64,000 nt of DNA from an uncultured Bacteroides sp. (GTDB lineage: Bacteria > Bacteroidota > Bacteroidia > Bacteroidales > UBA932), in the NCBI GenBank assembly GCA_945874355.1, contig CAMCGB010000006.1:1-64000 (forward strand), given 5' to 3'. This document shows, piece by piece, positions 23,421 through 32,050 of this stretch; the first letter of the stretch is position 1, and the number at the start of each line of letters is the position of its first letter. The translations under genes and the position numbers were made by a program. The notes beneath the pieces are model-generated. The model ran no database searches. It was not told where the DNA came from and saw only the letters and a list, made by a program, of their open reading frames with translations.

Positions 23421-23485
23421 CTGACCAGAAAGGTCTGTCCTTCCGGTTCCGCTCTTGCGCCCGATGTGACTTCCTTTCTGGTCAG
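23421..23485. repeat. 13-bp perfect inverted repeat, 39-base spacer
   Basis: CTGACCAGAAAGG (23421-23433) is matched by its exact complement at 23473-23485. It begins 15 bases after the barrel gene stop. The spacer contains a smaller AAGG/CCTT stem. No T-run follows, so it may be a long transcript-end hairpin or the ends of a small inserted element. Confidence 0.5.
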
Positions 23486-23541
23486 TTGGTATATATGCTT
23501 TGATAGTTAGGACCTGCGTGGCCTGGATGCAATTTTCAAGT

Positions 23542-23570
23542 TTGACAATTCAGAAAAAACGCTAACTTTG
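23542..23570 (+). promoter_or_regulatory. Promoter of the ATPase-nuclease gene
   Basis: TTG (23542-23544) is followed after 18 bases by TAACTTTG (23563-23570), a slightly short but good Bacteroidales pair, 25 bases before the ATG. Confidence 0.6.
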
Positions 23571-23595
23571 TGCATAACGACTAAACGCGCGTAAG

Positions 23596-25140
23596 ATGCT
23601 ATATCCTATCGGCATACAGGACTTCGAGAAAATCCGCAGGGACGGCTTCGTCTATGTGGATAAGACTGAGCTTATTTATAAGATGGCTCAAAAAGGCGGG
23701 TACTACTTTTTGTGCCGGCCCCGGCGTTTTGGAAAGAGTCTGCTGGTTTCTACGATGGAAGCCTATTTCAGTGGCAAGAAAGAGCTTTTCGACGGCCTGG
23801 CTATTGCAGACCTGGAAAAAGACTGGATTCAGTATCCGGTACTGCGAATGGATCTGAGCGGGAAGAGTTACAACTCACCTGAGGTGCTTCAACAGGTTTT
23901 CGACGAATCCCTGTCCCGCTGGGAGAAGCAATTCGGGGTTGAAAACCATTATACAGTTCCGGGAATACGCTTCAGTCAGGTAATAGAAGCCGCTTACTGG
24001 CAAACAGGCCAGCGGGCTGTCATCCTCATCGACGAGTATGACAAGCCCATTATGGACAACCTCGGGAATGAAGAGCTCTCTGATTATTTCAGAACTCAGC
24101 TTCAGGGATTCTACAGCGTGATGAAAGCCAAAGATGGGTGTATCCAGTTCGGCTTTTTGACGGGAGTTACCAAGATTGGGAAACTCTCTGTTTTCAGCGG
24201 TCTCAACAACCTCAAGGACATCTCGATGGATGCCCGTTACACGGACATCTGCGGCATTTCAGAGAAGGACTTGAAAAAATACTTTAAGGAGAGCATAAAA
24301 GAACTTGCTGAAACCAACGACATTTCTGTCAAAGCCTGCTATGCACGGTTGGCTCAGATGTATGACGGCTACCATTTCTGCGAAGAAACAGAAGGTATGT
24401 ACAATCCTTTCAGTGTCCTCAATACGTTCGAAAGAGGTAAGTTCGATAATTATTGGTTTGAAACAGGCACCCCTTCGTTTCTGGTCCGTTTCCTGCAGAG
24501 GGGCAACTACAAACTTGACGATATCACCAAAGATAGCGTTCCGGTATCACTTCTGAAAGGCGTAAACTCTGAACGTCCTAACGCCATAACTCTCTTGTAC
24601 CAGACAGGCTACCTTACTATCAAAGGGTACAATCCGGAAGACCGGCTTTACACGCTTGGTTATCCCAATAAAGAGGTAGAGGACAGCTTTACTGAGTCCT
24701 TGAGCGAGTTCTACACTCCCATTGACAAGAATCCGGGCGTCCTTTCTGCACCTAAGTTCGTCGAGGACATACGTTCGGGCAATGTCGAGATGCTGATGCG
24801 CCGCTTCACGGCCTTCTTCGCTGACATGGACTATCAGATCATGGGAGATGACGAACTTTACTTTCAGAATACGATGTATGTGATGCTCAAGATGATAGGC
24901 CAGCAGGTCCAAGTTGAGCGGCATACCTCCAACGGCCGCATCGATGTGCTCATCCAAACGGACAAGTACGTCTATATCTTGGAACTCAAACGGGACAAGA
25001 ACCCGGATGACGCCCTGGACCAGATTGACGAAAAGGGCTACGACTGGCCTTTCCTCGCCGATGGCCGGAAGGTCTTCAGAATAGGTGCCAGTTTCTCTAG
25101 CCGGAATCACCGGCTGGAGAGCTGGAAAATAGCTGAGTGA
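23596..25140 (+). CDS. AAA-ATPase-like / PD-(D/E)XK nuclease family protein
   Basis: The protein has 514 residues and is full-length for its family (AAA-ATPase_like, PF09820, then PDDEXK_9, PF08011). It opens with YPIGIQDFEKIRRDGFVYVDKT, the family hallmark. CRPRRFGKSLL at about residue 40 is the Walker A region and VILIDEYDKP the Walker B. The C-terminal nuclease-like domain shows RIDVLIQ and YILELKRDKNPDDALDQI, the D...ExK...Q pattern. Such genes occur in many copies in Bacteroidota and their function is not known; mobile-element or defence roles have been suggested but not shown. It stands alone, and its 3' half has a partner copy at the left window edge. Confidence 0.9.
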   Translation: MLYPIGIQDFEKIRRDGFVYVDKTELIYKMAQKGGYYFLCRPRRFGKSLLVSTMEAYFSGKKELFDGLAIADLEKDWIQYPVLRMDLSGKSYNSPEVLQQVFDESLSRWEKQFGVENHYTVPGIRFSQVIEAAYWQTGQRAVILIDEYDKPIMDNLGNEELSDYFRTQLQGFYSVMKAKDGCIQFGFLTGVTKIGKLSVFSGLNNLKDISMDARYTDICGISEKDLKKYFKESIKELAETNDISVKACYARLAQMYDGYHFCEETEGMYNPFSVLNTFERGKFDNYWFETGTPSFLVRFLQRGNYKLDDITKDSVPVSLLKGVNSERPNAITLLYQTGYLTIKGYNPEDRLYTLGYPNKEVEDSFTESLSEFYTPIDKNPGVLSAPKFVEDIRSGNVEMLMRRFTAFFADMDYQIMGDDELYFQNTMYVMLKMIGQQVQVERHTSNGRIDVLIQTDKYVYILELKRDKNPDDALDQIDEKGYDWPFLADGRKVFRIGASFSSRNHRLESWKIAE

Positions 25141-25147
25141 CAGTGTT

Positions 25148-26419
25148 TTAGACTTTGCGGAAGGCGATGCAGGCGTTGTGCCCGCCGAAGCCGAACGAGT
25201 CGCTGAGGCCCAGATTTATATCCGTCTTGACAGCTTTGTTGGGCGTGTAGTCCAGGTCGCACTCCGGGTCTGGAGTGTTCAGATTGATGGTCGGAGGCAC
25301 TATGCCTTCCTGCAGGGCGAGCACGGTTGCAATCGCCTCTGCGGCTCCGGTGGCCCCGAACATATGCCCGTGCATCGATTTGGTGCTGCTGATGTGGCAC
25401 TTGTATGCAAAATCCCCCAAAGCCAGCTTGTAGGCCTTCGTCTCTGCCAGGTCATTGAGCTGGGTTCCCGTGCCGTGGGCATTGATATAGACATTATCCC
25501 TGCTGCTGTCGAAGCCTGACTGCTCCAGGGCCAGCCTTATGCACTCTGCCTGGGTGGTGGCGTCGGGCCTCGGGGCCGTGGCGTGGTAGGCGTCGCAGGT
25601 GCTTCCGTATCCTGTCATCTCGGCATAGATATGAGCTCCTCTCGCAATGGCGTGCTCCATCTCCTCGAGCACCAGGATTGCCGCTCCGTCCGCCATCACG
25701 AATCCGCCCCTCTCGGCGTTAAAGGGCAGGCAGGCCCTCTTGGGGTTGCTTTCGCGGGTCAGGGCCCTGGCGTTGGCAAAGCCTGCAAGGCCTATGGGGA
25801 TGGTGCAATGGTCAGTGCCTCCCGCTATGATGGCGTCGCTGTAGCCGTGCCTGATGGCCCTGAATGCCTCGCCCAGGGAATGGGTTGAGGTGGCGCAGGC
25901 GGTGACTATATCTATGCAGGAACCTTTGGCTCCGTGCTTGATTGCAATCTGGCCTCCGGCGATGTCGCTGATCATCGTAGGGATGAAATTGGGCGATATC
26001 CACTGCCCCGAGGGGTCATCCTTGAACTTCTCCAGCTCCCTCTGGATGGTCTGGAAGCCTCCTATGCCCGAACCCACATAGGTGCCCAGCCTGAACGGGT
26101 CGATGTTCTCGCCTGATTTAAGGCCCGAATCATTCATCGCCTGATAGGCCGCCGCCATTGCGAAGAGGGTGAAAGGGTCCTGTTTGCGGATGAAAGGCTT
26201 GTCCATCCCGTAGTCTTCCGGCTTGAAATCCTTGATTTTACCGCCTATCTTCACCGGCAGAATGTCGGTCTCGAATTCAGTGATGCTTTCTATGCCGCAA
26301 ACTCCGTCAAAAAGATTTTTCTTGAATGTCTGAACATCGTTCCCAATGCAGGAAATGATTCCCATTCCGGTCACGGCCACTCTGCGCAGAGCGCTCTCAG
26401 GTGCTTTAGAATCTTTCAT
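25148..26419 (-). CDS. fabF: 3-oxoacyl-[acyl-carrier-protein] synthase II
   Basis: The protein has 424 residues from the Met of MKDSKAPESALRRVAVTGMG; an upstream Met at 26482 would run into the divergent promoter. The catalytic triad is visible: Cys in TACATSTHSLGEA, His in NAHGTGTQLND and His in KSMHGHMFGATGAAE. It condenses malonyl-ACP with acyl-ACP in type II fatty acid synthesis. No acpP is adjacent, although acpP-fabF pairs are common elsewhere. The family also includes polyketide-type KS enzymes, but this sequence looks like ordinary FabF. Confidence 0.9.
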   Translation of the reverse strand: MKDSKAPESALRRVAVTGMGIISCIGNDVQTFKKNLFDGVCGIESITEFETDILPVKIGGKIKDFKPEDYGMDKPFIRKQDPFTLFAMAAAYQAMNDSGLKSGENIDPFRLGTYVGSGIGGFQTIQRELEKFKDDPSGQWISPNFIPTMISDIAGGQIAIKHGAKGSCIDIVTACATSTHSLGEAFRAIRHGYSDAIIAGGTDHCTIPIGLAGFANARALTRESNPKRACLPFNAERGGFVMADGAAILVLEEMEHAIARGAHIYAEMTGYGSTCDAYHATAPRPDATTQAECIRLALEQSGFDSSRDNVYINAHGTGTQLNDLAETKAYKLALGDFAYKCHISSTKSMHGHMFGATGAAEAIATVLALQEGIVPPTINLNTPDPECDLDYTPNKAVKTDINLGLSDSFGFGGHNACIAFRKV

Positions 26420-26471
26420 TTCAGTGTTCCAATTTGGTTCAGGCTCATCCCTTCGGGAAGCCAAGTCGGGC

Positions 26472-26499
26472 CAAAGGTACAAAATAATTTGTATATTTG
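26472..26499. promoter_or_regulatory. Divergent -7 elements, fabF and LytTR regulator
   Basis: The minus strand carries TACCTTTG (26472-26479) towards fabF and the plus strand TATATTTG (26492-26499) towards the LytTR gene, 23 bases before its ATG. No clear -33 TTG was seen for either. Confidence 0.5.
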
Positions 26500-26522
26500 C
26501 CCCGATTCAGACTTGATCCTCT

Positions 26523-27410
26523 ATGTTAGATGCTCTGAAAAGACCTCTGCCGAAGTATCTGCTGGACAGGCGGCAGCTGACCTGGACCGTTACTTTCACG
26601 GCCCTGTGCGCCCTGCTTGCCCTCCTTATCAGCATCCCTTTCTCGGACAATGTCTGGTTCGCCCTCACCCGCACCAAGGCCTTCGTTTACACCCTCACCT
26701 TCCTCTTTGTGTGTATCCTGCTGGTGAGCGGGAGCAAGGCCCTGATGTACCGTTGCCGCAATGAGTCCGATTTCAGCGTGGGGAAGTATATCCTTTGGTG
26801 CTTTGGGGAGATCCTTCTTATAAGCCTGATGTACACTGTCTTCACTGAATATGGCGCCTCTTCGGGGATTATTCCCGGGGTGGATCAGTCTGCAGGGATG
26901 GTGTTCCTGGGTTCGTTTTCATTTGTGCTCGCTTGCATCGGGGTGCCCTATGTGATTGCAGCCCTGTATCTTACCGTTGCCGACAAGAATAACACCATTC
27001 GTCTGATGAACTACTCCAATGTAGTGTCGGATGCGCCCCTGAAGCCCTATGAGGACAAGAAGATCACCCTGTTCGACAACAACGGTGTGCTCAAGTTCTC
27101 CATCGACGTGGATAATCTGTACTTCATCGAGTCCGACGACAACTACATCAAAGTCTGGTACACGGATTCCGAGGGGGAGGTGAAGCAGTATATGCTCCGT
27201 TGCCGTCTCAAGACGGTCGAGGACAGTTTTGCCGGCAGCGTGCTGGTGCGCTGTCACCGCAAGTTCATAGTCAATATCACAAAAGTCCGCATACTCAAGT
27301 CCGAGAAAGAAGGCTACCGCATCAGTCTGGGGCTTGACAATGTGGACACCATACCTATATCCAAAACGTACGAGAAAAACGTTCTTTCCCGTTTCAATTC
27401 AAGATCGTAA
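26523..27410 (+). CDS. Membrane-anchored LytTR-family transcriptional regulator
   Basis: The protein has 295 residues. Four hydrophobic segments fill residues about 20-160, followed by a C-terminal LytTR DNA-binding domain from about 188 (DNLYFIESDDNYIKVWY, then FVRCHRKFIVN-type segment VLVRCHRKFIVNITKVR and IPISKTYEKNVL). There is no receiver domain, so sensing is probably direct through the membrane part. It is followed five bases later by a DUF4293 gene, and a nucleoside phosphorylase gene comes next on the same strand. Confidence 0.85.
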   Translation: MLDALKRPLPKYLLDRRQLTWTVTFTALCALLALLISIPFSDNVWFALTRTKAFVYTLTFLFVCILLVSGSKALMYRCRNESDFSVGKYILWCFGEILLISLMYTVFTEYGASSGIIPGVDQSAGMVFLGSFSFVLACIGVPYVIAALYLTVADKNNTIRLMNYSNVVSDAPLKPYEDKKITLFDNNGVLKFSIDVDNLYFIESDDNYIKVWYTDSEGEVKQYMLRCRLKTVEDSFAGSVLVRCHRKFIVNITKVRILKSEKEGYRISLGLDNVDTIPISKTYEKNVLSRFNSRS

Positions 27411-27415
27411 ATTCT

Positions 27416-27844
27416 ATGTGGCAAAGAGTACAGACACTTTATTTGTTCCTTTCGGCCCTGTTCACGGGTCTGCTTTTTTTCTGTGACAAGGCCCGTATCA
27501 TCACCGGAGCAGAAAGCGAGGGGGTTTCTTTCCTTGTTTACTGGCCCTACCTGGTGCTGATCGTCCTTATTACCCTGCTGAACCTCATCGCTTTGTGCAG
27601 CTATAAGTTCAGGGTCTTCCAGATGCGCACCGCCATCCTCTCGGCCCTCTTCTCGCTTGCCCTGCAGATTTGGCTCGCGGTAGATTATTTCAGCTGCCCC
27701 GAGGGAGTGCGCTTCCATCTGACAGTCCTCTTCCCTCTGGCAACTATCGTATTTGACATTCTTGCCGCCCGCGGCATCTGGGCTGACGAACTGATGGTCC
27801 GCAGCGCTTCCAGACTGCGTTCGGCAAAAAGAAAAAACCACTGA
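27416..27844 (+). CDS. DUF4293 integral membrane protein
   Basis: The protein has 142 residues and begins MWQRVQTLYLFLSALFTGLL, the conserved start of the Bacteroidota-specific DUF4293 family, with four membrane helices and a basic C-terminus (RSAKRKNH). Its function is unknown. It starts just after the LytTR regulator gene and ends 13 bases before the nucleoside phosphorylase gene, so the three are probably one transcript. Confidence 0.88.
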   Translation: MWQRVQTLYLFLSALFTGLLFFCDKARIITGAESEGVSFLVYWPYLVLIVLITLLNLIALCSYKFRVFQMRTAILSALFSLALQIWLAVDYFSCPEGVRFHLTVLFPLATIVFDILAARGIWADELMVRSASRLRSAKRKNH

Positions 27845-27857
27845 TACACTTATTGTT

Positions 27858-28727
27858 ATGAGAATTCCTGAATCTGAACTTATAATCAATGGCGACGGGT
27901 CTGTGTTTCATCTGCACATCCGTCCCGAGCAGCTTGCGGACAAAGTCATACTCGTCGGGGACCCCGGAAGAGTGAATATGTTCCGCCCTCTTTTCGCTTC
28001 AATCGAGTGCGAAGGCGCCTCGAGAGAGTTTGTGTGGATTACGGGAGTGTACAACTCCTGCCGCGTGACCGTGCTCTCGACCGGCATCGGCACCGACAAT
28101 ATCGACATTGTGATGACTGAGCTCGATGCCCTGGCCAATGTGGACTTCACGACCAGGGAGGTTCTGCCCGAGCACAGGACTCTGGATATTTTGAGGATAG
28201 GGACCTGCGGCGCGATTCAGCCCGAGATTCCTCTGGGGTCGTTCATCTTTTCGCACATCTCCATCGGATGCGACGGTCTGCTGAACTGGTATGACAATCG
28301 CGACAGCATAGCCCTTCTCGATTTCGAGGAGGCTTTCAAGGCCCACGTCCACTGGAACAGGCACCTTCCCGACCCTTATTTCGTGAGGGCTTCCAGCAAG
28401 CTTATTGCTCTCTTTGAAGATGTGACGGTCAAGGGTATGACTATTTCTGCATCAGGCTTTTACGGGCCTCAGGGCAGGGTAGTGCGACAGGGCCTTGCGA
28501 TGCCCACAATGCTTGAGGATTTTGAGACATTCGAGTTCGGAGGCTACAAGATTACCAACTTCGAGATGGAGGGTTCGGCTCTGGCCGGAATGGCCGCCAA
28601 GCTGGGCCACAATGCCGGAACGGTATGCTGCGCCATAGCCCACCGCTATCTCAAGGATGCCAATACCGATTACAAGCCCAAGGTGGCCGAGCTCATAAAG
28701 CTCTGCCTCGAAAGGCTCACCGCATAG
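27858..28727 (+). CDS. Uridine phosphorylase-type nucleoside phosphorylase
   Basis: The protein has 289 residues of the PNP/UDP (MTAP) family. It shows ILVGDPGRV-type VILVGDPGRVNMF near residue 30, TGIGTDNIDIVMTEL, LRIGTCGAIQPEIPLGSF, and the ribose-binding FEMEGSALAGMAAKLG. It splits a nucleoside by phosphorolysis for pyrimidine or purine salvage. Uridine is the most likely substrate by pattern, but specificity is not certain. Its stop overlaps the start of REP-like copy 3. Confidence 0.88.
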   Translation: MRIPESELIINGDGSVFHLHIRPEQLADKVILVGDPGRVNMFRPLFASIECEGASREFVWITGVYNSCRVTVLSTGIGTDNIDIVMTELDALANVDFTTREVLPEHRTLDILRIGTCGAIQPEIPLGSFIFSHISIGCDGLLNWYDNRDSIALLDFEEAFKAHVHWNRHLPDPYFVRASSKLIALFEDVTVKGMTISASGFYGPQGRVVRQGLAMPTMLEDFETFEFGGYKITNFEMEGSALAGMAAKLGHNAGTVCCAIAHRYLKDANTDYKPKVAELIKLCLERLTA

Positions 28728-28765
28728 ATTTCTCCGCGCGGCCTGCGGCCTTGGTCGAAATGACA
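28726..28765. repeat. REP-like palindromic repeat, single unit
   Basis: AGATTTCTCCGCGCGGCC...TTGGTCGAAATGACA is one unit of the repeat at 14496-14593. It begins within the stop codon of the nucleoside phosphorylase gene. The internal GC stem is GGCC/GGCC-like. Confidence 0.75.
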
Positions 28766-28787
28766 GAGGAAGGCATTGCGGCAGCTG

Positions 28788-29336
28788 CTAGCTGGCCGGG
28801 GTTTTCTTCTCAGTGCCACTTGAGGAGAGCCGCCGCGCAAGCGAACTCAGCATCAGCTCCAGCTGCCCGCTCTCCCTTCCGGGATCCGCATACTCCGGCC
28901 CCCTGATTCCGGGATTATCATCCAGATTCTCCTTAATCTTCCCGAAATCAGCGCCCTCCTCCCTGAGCAGCCGCGCAGCGTCCTGGCTTATGTCTTCGCT
29001 CAGGCTCAGCGCGAGCAGCAGGTCGCAGGAATCGATGCAGTCCGAAGCCCTGCCCGCAGAGATGAACTCCGCCCTCTCCAGCAGATAATAGGCCTCTTTA
29101 CCCACAGAAATCTCCTCGTCAAAAGGGAGAGCATCCCTCATAAGCCCCTCGTCCAGCCTCTTTTTCAGCCGCTTGACATCAGTTCCCAGAAGCTTGAGAG
29201 TCTGCAGGGCGGCATTCCCCTCAAGGCGCAGCACGGCCAGCAGAATATGCCCCGGCAGGACAGTCCGATGGCCTGTCCTGTGGGCCTCCTGCAGGCTCAG
29301 CAGGAGTATGGTGTCTGCCTGATTGCTGAAATTCAT
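28788..29336 (-). CDS. Stand-alone Clp N-terminal-domain protein
   Basis: The protein has 182 residues and resembles the double-repeat N domain of ClpA/ClpC (FSNQADTILLLSLQEAHRTGHRTVLPGHILLAVL, then a second repeat around ISVGKEAYYLLERAEFISA and CDLLLALSLSED). No AAA+ module, Walker motif or downstream ClpC fragment is present. N domains bind adaptors and substrates, so a lone one could act as an adaptor or decoy (inference). It diverges from gyrA. Confidence 0.75.
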   Translation of the reverse strand: MNFSNQADTILLLSLQEAHRTGHRTVLPGHILLAVLRLEGNAALQTLKLLGTDVKRLKKRLDEGLMRDALPFDEEISVGKEAYYLLERAEFISAGRASDCIDSCDLLLALSLSEDISQDAARLLREEGADFGKIKENLDDNPGIRGPEYADPGRESGQLELMLSSLARRLSSSGTEKKTPAS

Positions 29337-29409
29337 TGTCTTATGCCCTGTAAGCTAAAAAAGTCTAATCTTGCGAGCGTAAAAATAAGTCTTTTTCCGG
29401 ATTTTTCAT

Positions 29410-29417
29410 TAAATTTG
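29410..29417 (+). promoter_or_regulatory. -7 element of gyrA
   Basis: TAAATTTG fits TAnnTTTG and lies 34 bases before the gyrA ATG. No TTG is found at the expected -33 distance. Confidence 0.5.
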
Positions 29418-29451
29418 CATATTTGGATTAGTAGGATTAAAACAGATAGAA

Positions 29452-32022
29452 ATGAGTATTGAGGAAAAGAAAGCCGAAGAGCTCAAGGACGAGGCGACGG
29501 GCATAATCGAGAGGGTGGAGATTGACCACGAGATGCGTACTGCATACATCGACTACTCGATGTCAGTAATTGTGTCCCGCGCCCTCCCCGATGCCAGGGA
29601 CGGACTGAAACCGGTGCAGCGAAGAGTTCTCTACGGTATGAATGAGCTGAACCTCAGCTATTCCGGGCAGACCAAAAAGAGCGCCCGTATCGTGGGTGAG
29701 GTGCTCGGTAAGTTCCACCCCCACGGCGACTCCAGCGTCTATGACGCAATGGCAAGGCTCGCCCAGAACTGGAACCAGAGATATCCCCTGATTTTCGGCC
29801 AGGGTAACTTCGGAAGTATGGACGGCGATCCCGTCGCCGCGATGCGATATACAGAAGCCAAGCTCGAAAAGCTTGCAGAAGAAGTACTTGCAGACATCGA
29901 CAAGAACACCGTCGATATGACTCTCAACTTCGACGATTCGCTCGAAGAGCCCACGGTGCTCCCCACCAAGGCCCCTCTGCTTCTGCTCAACGGCTCGTCA
30001 GGTATCGCAGTAGGTATGGCCACCAATATGGCTCCCCACAACCTGGGCGAGTGCTGCGACGCCATCTGCGCATACATCGACAACCCCGACATCAGCGTTG
30101 AGGAGCTGATGCAGTACATAAAAGGCCCCGACTTCCCGACCGGAGGCATCATAATGGGCCGCCAGGGCATCATCGACGCGTACAGCACCGGCCGGGGAAG
30201 GGTAGTGATCAGGGCCAAGACCGAAATCGAGGAGCTTGACAATGGCCGCGAAGCAATAGTTGTCACCGAGGTGCCTTATATGGTCAACAAGGCCGATATG
30301 CTCTCCCGCATCAGCGAGATGGTGCGCGACAAGAAGATAGAAGGCATAGCGGATATACGCGAGCTCACCAGCCGCGAAGGCATCAGGATCGAGTTCATCG
30401 TCAAGAAGGACGCCAATGCCAGCGTGGTGCTGAACACCCTGTTCAAGTACACCGCCCTGCAGAGCAGCTTCTCGATCAACAACGTCGCCCTTGTAGGCGG
30501 CCGTCCCCGCACCCTCACCCTCAAGGATATGCTCGCCACCTTCGTGGATTTCCGCCACGAAGTCGTTGTGCGCAGGACCCGCTTCGAGCTTGACAAGGCT
30601 CTTAAGAGAGCCCATATCCTCGAAGGTCTGCTGAAGGCCATCGATGTGATTGACGAAATCATCTACATCATAAAGACCAGCAAGAGCGTCGATGTCGCAA
30701 AGGCCGAGCTCTGTGCGCGTTTCGGATTTGACGACCTGCAGGCCAGCGCCATCGTGGAGATGCGTCTGCGCCAGCTCACCGGACTCGAGAAGGAAAGGCT
30801 CCAGAACGAGTACAACGATCTCGAAGTGTTCATCGCCCGCTGCCAGCAGATTCTTGCCAGCGAGAAGGAGCAGCTCGAAATCGTGAAGACAGAGTGCCGC
30901 GAGCTCAAGGACAAGTACGGCGACGAGCGCCGTACCGAAATCACCCTCTCCGAGGAGGAGTTCAACCCCGAGGATTTCTATGCCGACGAGGACGTGGTAA
31001 TCACCATCTCCCACCTGGGATACATCAAGCGCACTCCTCTGACAGAGTTCCGCACCCAGGCCCGCGGAGGTATGGGCAAGAAGGCCAGCGCCACCAGGGA
31101 CGAGGACTTCATCGAGCACATCTATGTGGCCAATATGCACTCCACTATGCTCTTCTTCACCGACAAGGGAATGTGCTACCGCCTCAAGGTGTACGAGCTC
31201 CCCGAAGGTTCGAGGACTTCGAAGGGCCGCGCAGTGCAGAACCTGCTCTCCATCGACTCTTCCGACAGTATACGTACTTACTTGAATGCCAAGTCTATAG
31301 AAGACCCCGCATACACTGAAAGCCACTTTGTGACCCTGGTCACCAAGAAGGGCGTGGTCAAGAAGACGGCCCTGAGCGAGTACGCCAACAAGCGCAGCCG
31401 CAACAAGGGTATCATAGCCATCAACATCCGCGAGGGAGACGAGCTGCTGGATGCCCTGCTTACCGACGGAAGCGAGCAGATGATGATAGCCGCCAAGGCC
31501 GGACGCTGCTGCCGCTTCGAGGAGAGTGAACTTCGTCCTCTGGGACGTAACTCTTCGGGTGTGCGCGGCATCTCTATTGAAGATGACGATGAAGTGATAG
31601 GCGCCCTGTCATACTCTCCCGCCGCCGACCAGGCTTCAGCAAGCGTGCTGGTAGTCAGTGAGAACGGCTTCGGAAAGCGTTCCGACGTGGATGAGTACAG
31701 GATTACTTCCCGCGGAGCCAAGGGTGTCAAGACCATCAATATCACCGAGAAGACCGGTCCTCTCGTGGCCATCAAGAGCGTTACAGAGGACAACGACCTT
31801 ATGATCATCACGAAGTCAGGCCTGACCATCAGGATGAGCGTTTCGGACATCAAGCTGGCAGGAAGGGCTACACAGGGAGTCAAACTCATCAATATCAAGG
31901 AGGGAGACTCGATTGCAGCTGTCTGCCCCGTAGCGAAGGCAGAGGAGGAGACCTCGGAGGCAGGCACGGATGCCGCCGCGCAGACAGCAGCTGAAGCAGC
32001 TCCTGAAGATTCGGTACAATAA
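29452..32022 (+). CDS. gyrA: DNA gyrase subunit A
   Basis: The protein has 856 residues. The breakage-reunion domain shows [29 protein letters not shown] and the active-site Tyr in [10 protein letters not shown] at about residue 133. The C-terminal beta-pinwheel includes the GyrA box QARGGMGKK, which separates it from ParC, and it ends in an acidic, Ala/Glu-rich tail. It forms A2B2 gyrase and introduces negative supercoils. The quinolone-region residues near positions 83-87 read GDSSVYD, the usual sensitive-type Ser. A TPR protein gene follows 28 bases later. Confidence 0.97.
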   Translation: MSIEEKKAEELKDEATGIIERVEIDHEMRTAYIDYSMSVIVSRALPDARDGLKPVQRRVLYGMNELNLSYSGQTKKSARIVGEVLGKFHPHGDSSVYDAMARLAQNWNQRYPLIFGQGNFGSMDGDPVAAMRYTEAKLEKLAEEVLADIDKNTVDMTLNFDDSLEEPTVLPTKAPLLLLNGSSGIAVGMATNMAPHNLGECCDAICAYIDNPDISVEELMQYIKGPDFPTGGIIMGRQGIIDAYSTGRGRVVIRAKTEIEELDNGREAIVVTEVPYMVNKADMLSRISEMVRDKKIEGIADIRELTSREGIRIEFIVKKDANASVVLNTLFKYTALQSSFSINNVALVGGRPRTLTLKDMLATFVDFRHEVVVRRTRFELDKALKRAHILEGLLKAIDVIDEIIYIIKTSKSVDVAKAELCARFGFDDLQASAIVEMRLRQLTGLEKERLQNEYNDLEVFIARCQQILASEKEQLEIVKTECRELKDKYGDERRTEITLSEEEFNPEDFYADEDVVITISHLGYIKRTPLTEFRTQARGGMGKKASATRDEDFIEHIYVANMHSTMLFFTDKGMCYRLKVYELPEGSRTSKGRAVQNLLSIDSSDSIRTYLNAKSIEDPAYTESHFVTLVTKKGVVKKTALSEYANKRSRNKGIIAINIREGDELLDALLTDGSEQMMIAAKAGRCCRFEESELRPLGRNSSGVRGISIEDDDEVIGALSYSPAADQASASVLVVSENGFGKRSDVDEYRITSRGAKGVKTINITEKTGPLVAIKSVTEDNDLMIITKSGLTIRMSVSDIKLAGRATQGVKLINIKEGDSIAAVCPVAKAEEETSEAGTDAAAQTAAEAAPEDSVQ

Positions 32023-32050
32023 TTGTAGAAAATCTGTTAAAACCTTTAAT

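Noticed and set aside
29998..31326. 442-codon open frame on the minus strand opposite gyrA
   Set aside because: It lies wholly within gyrA, has no recognisable domain, and arises from the codon bias of the true gene on the other strand.
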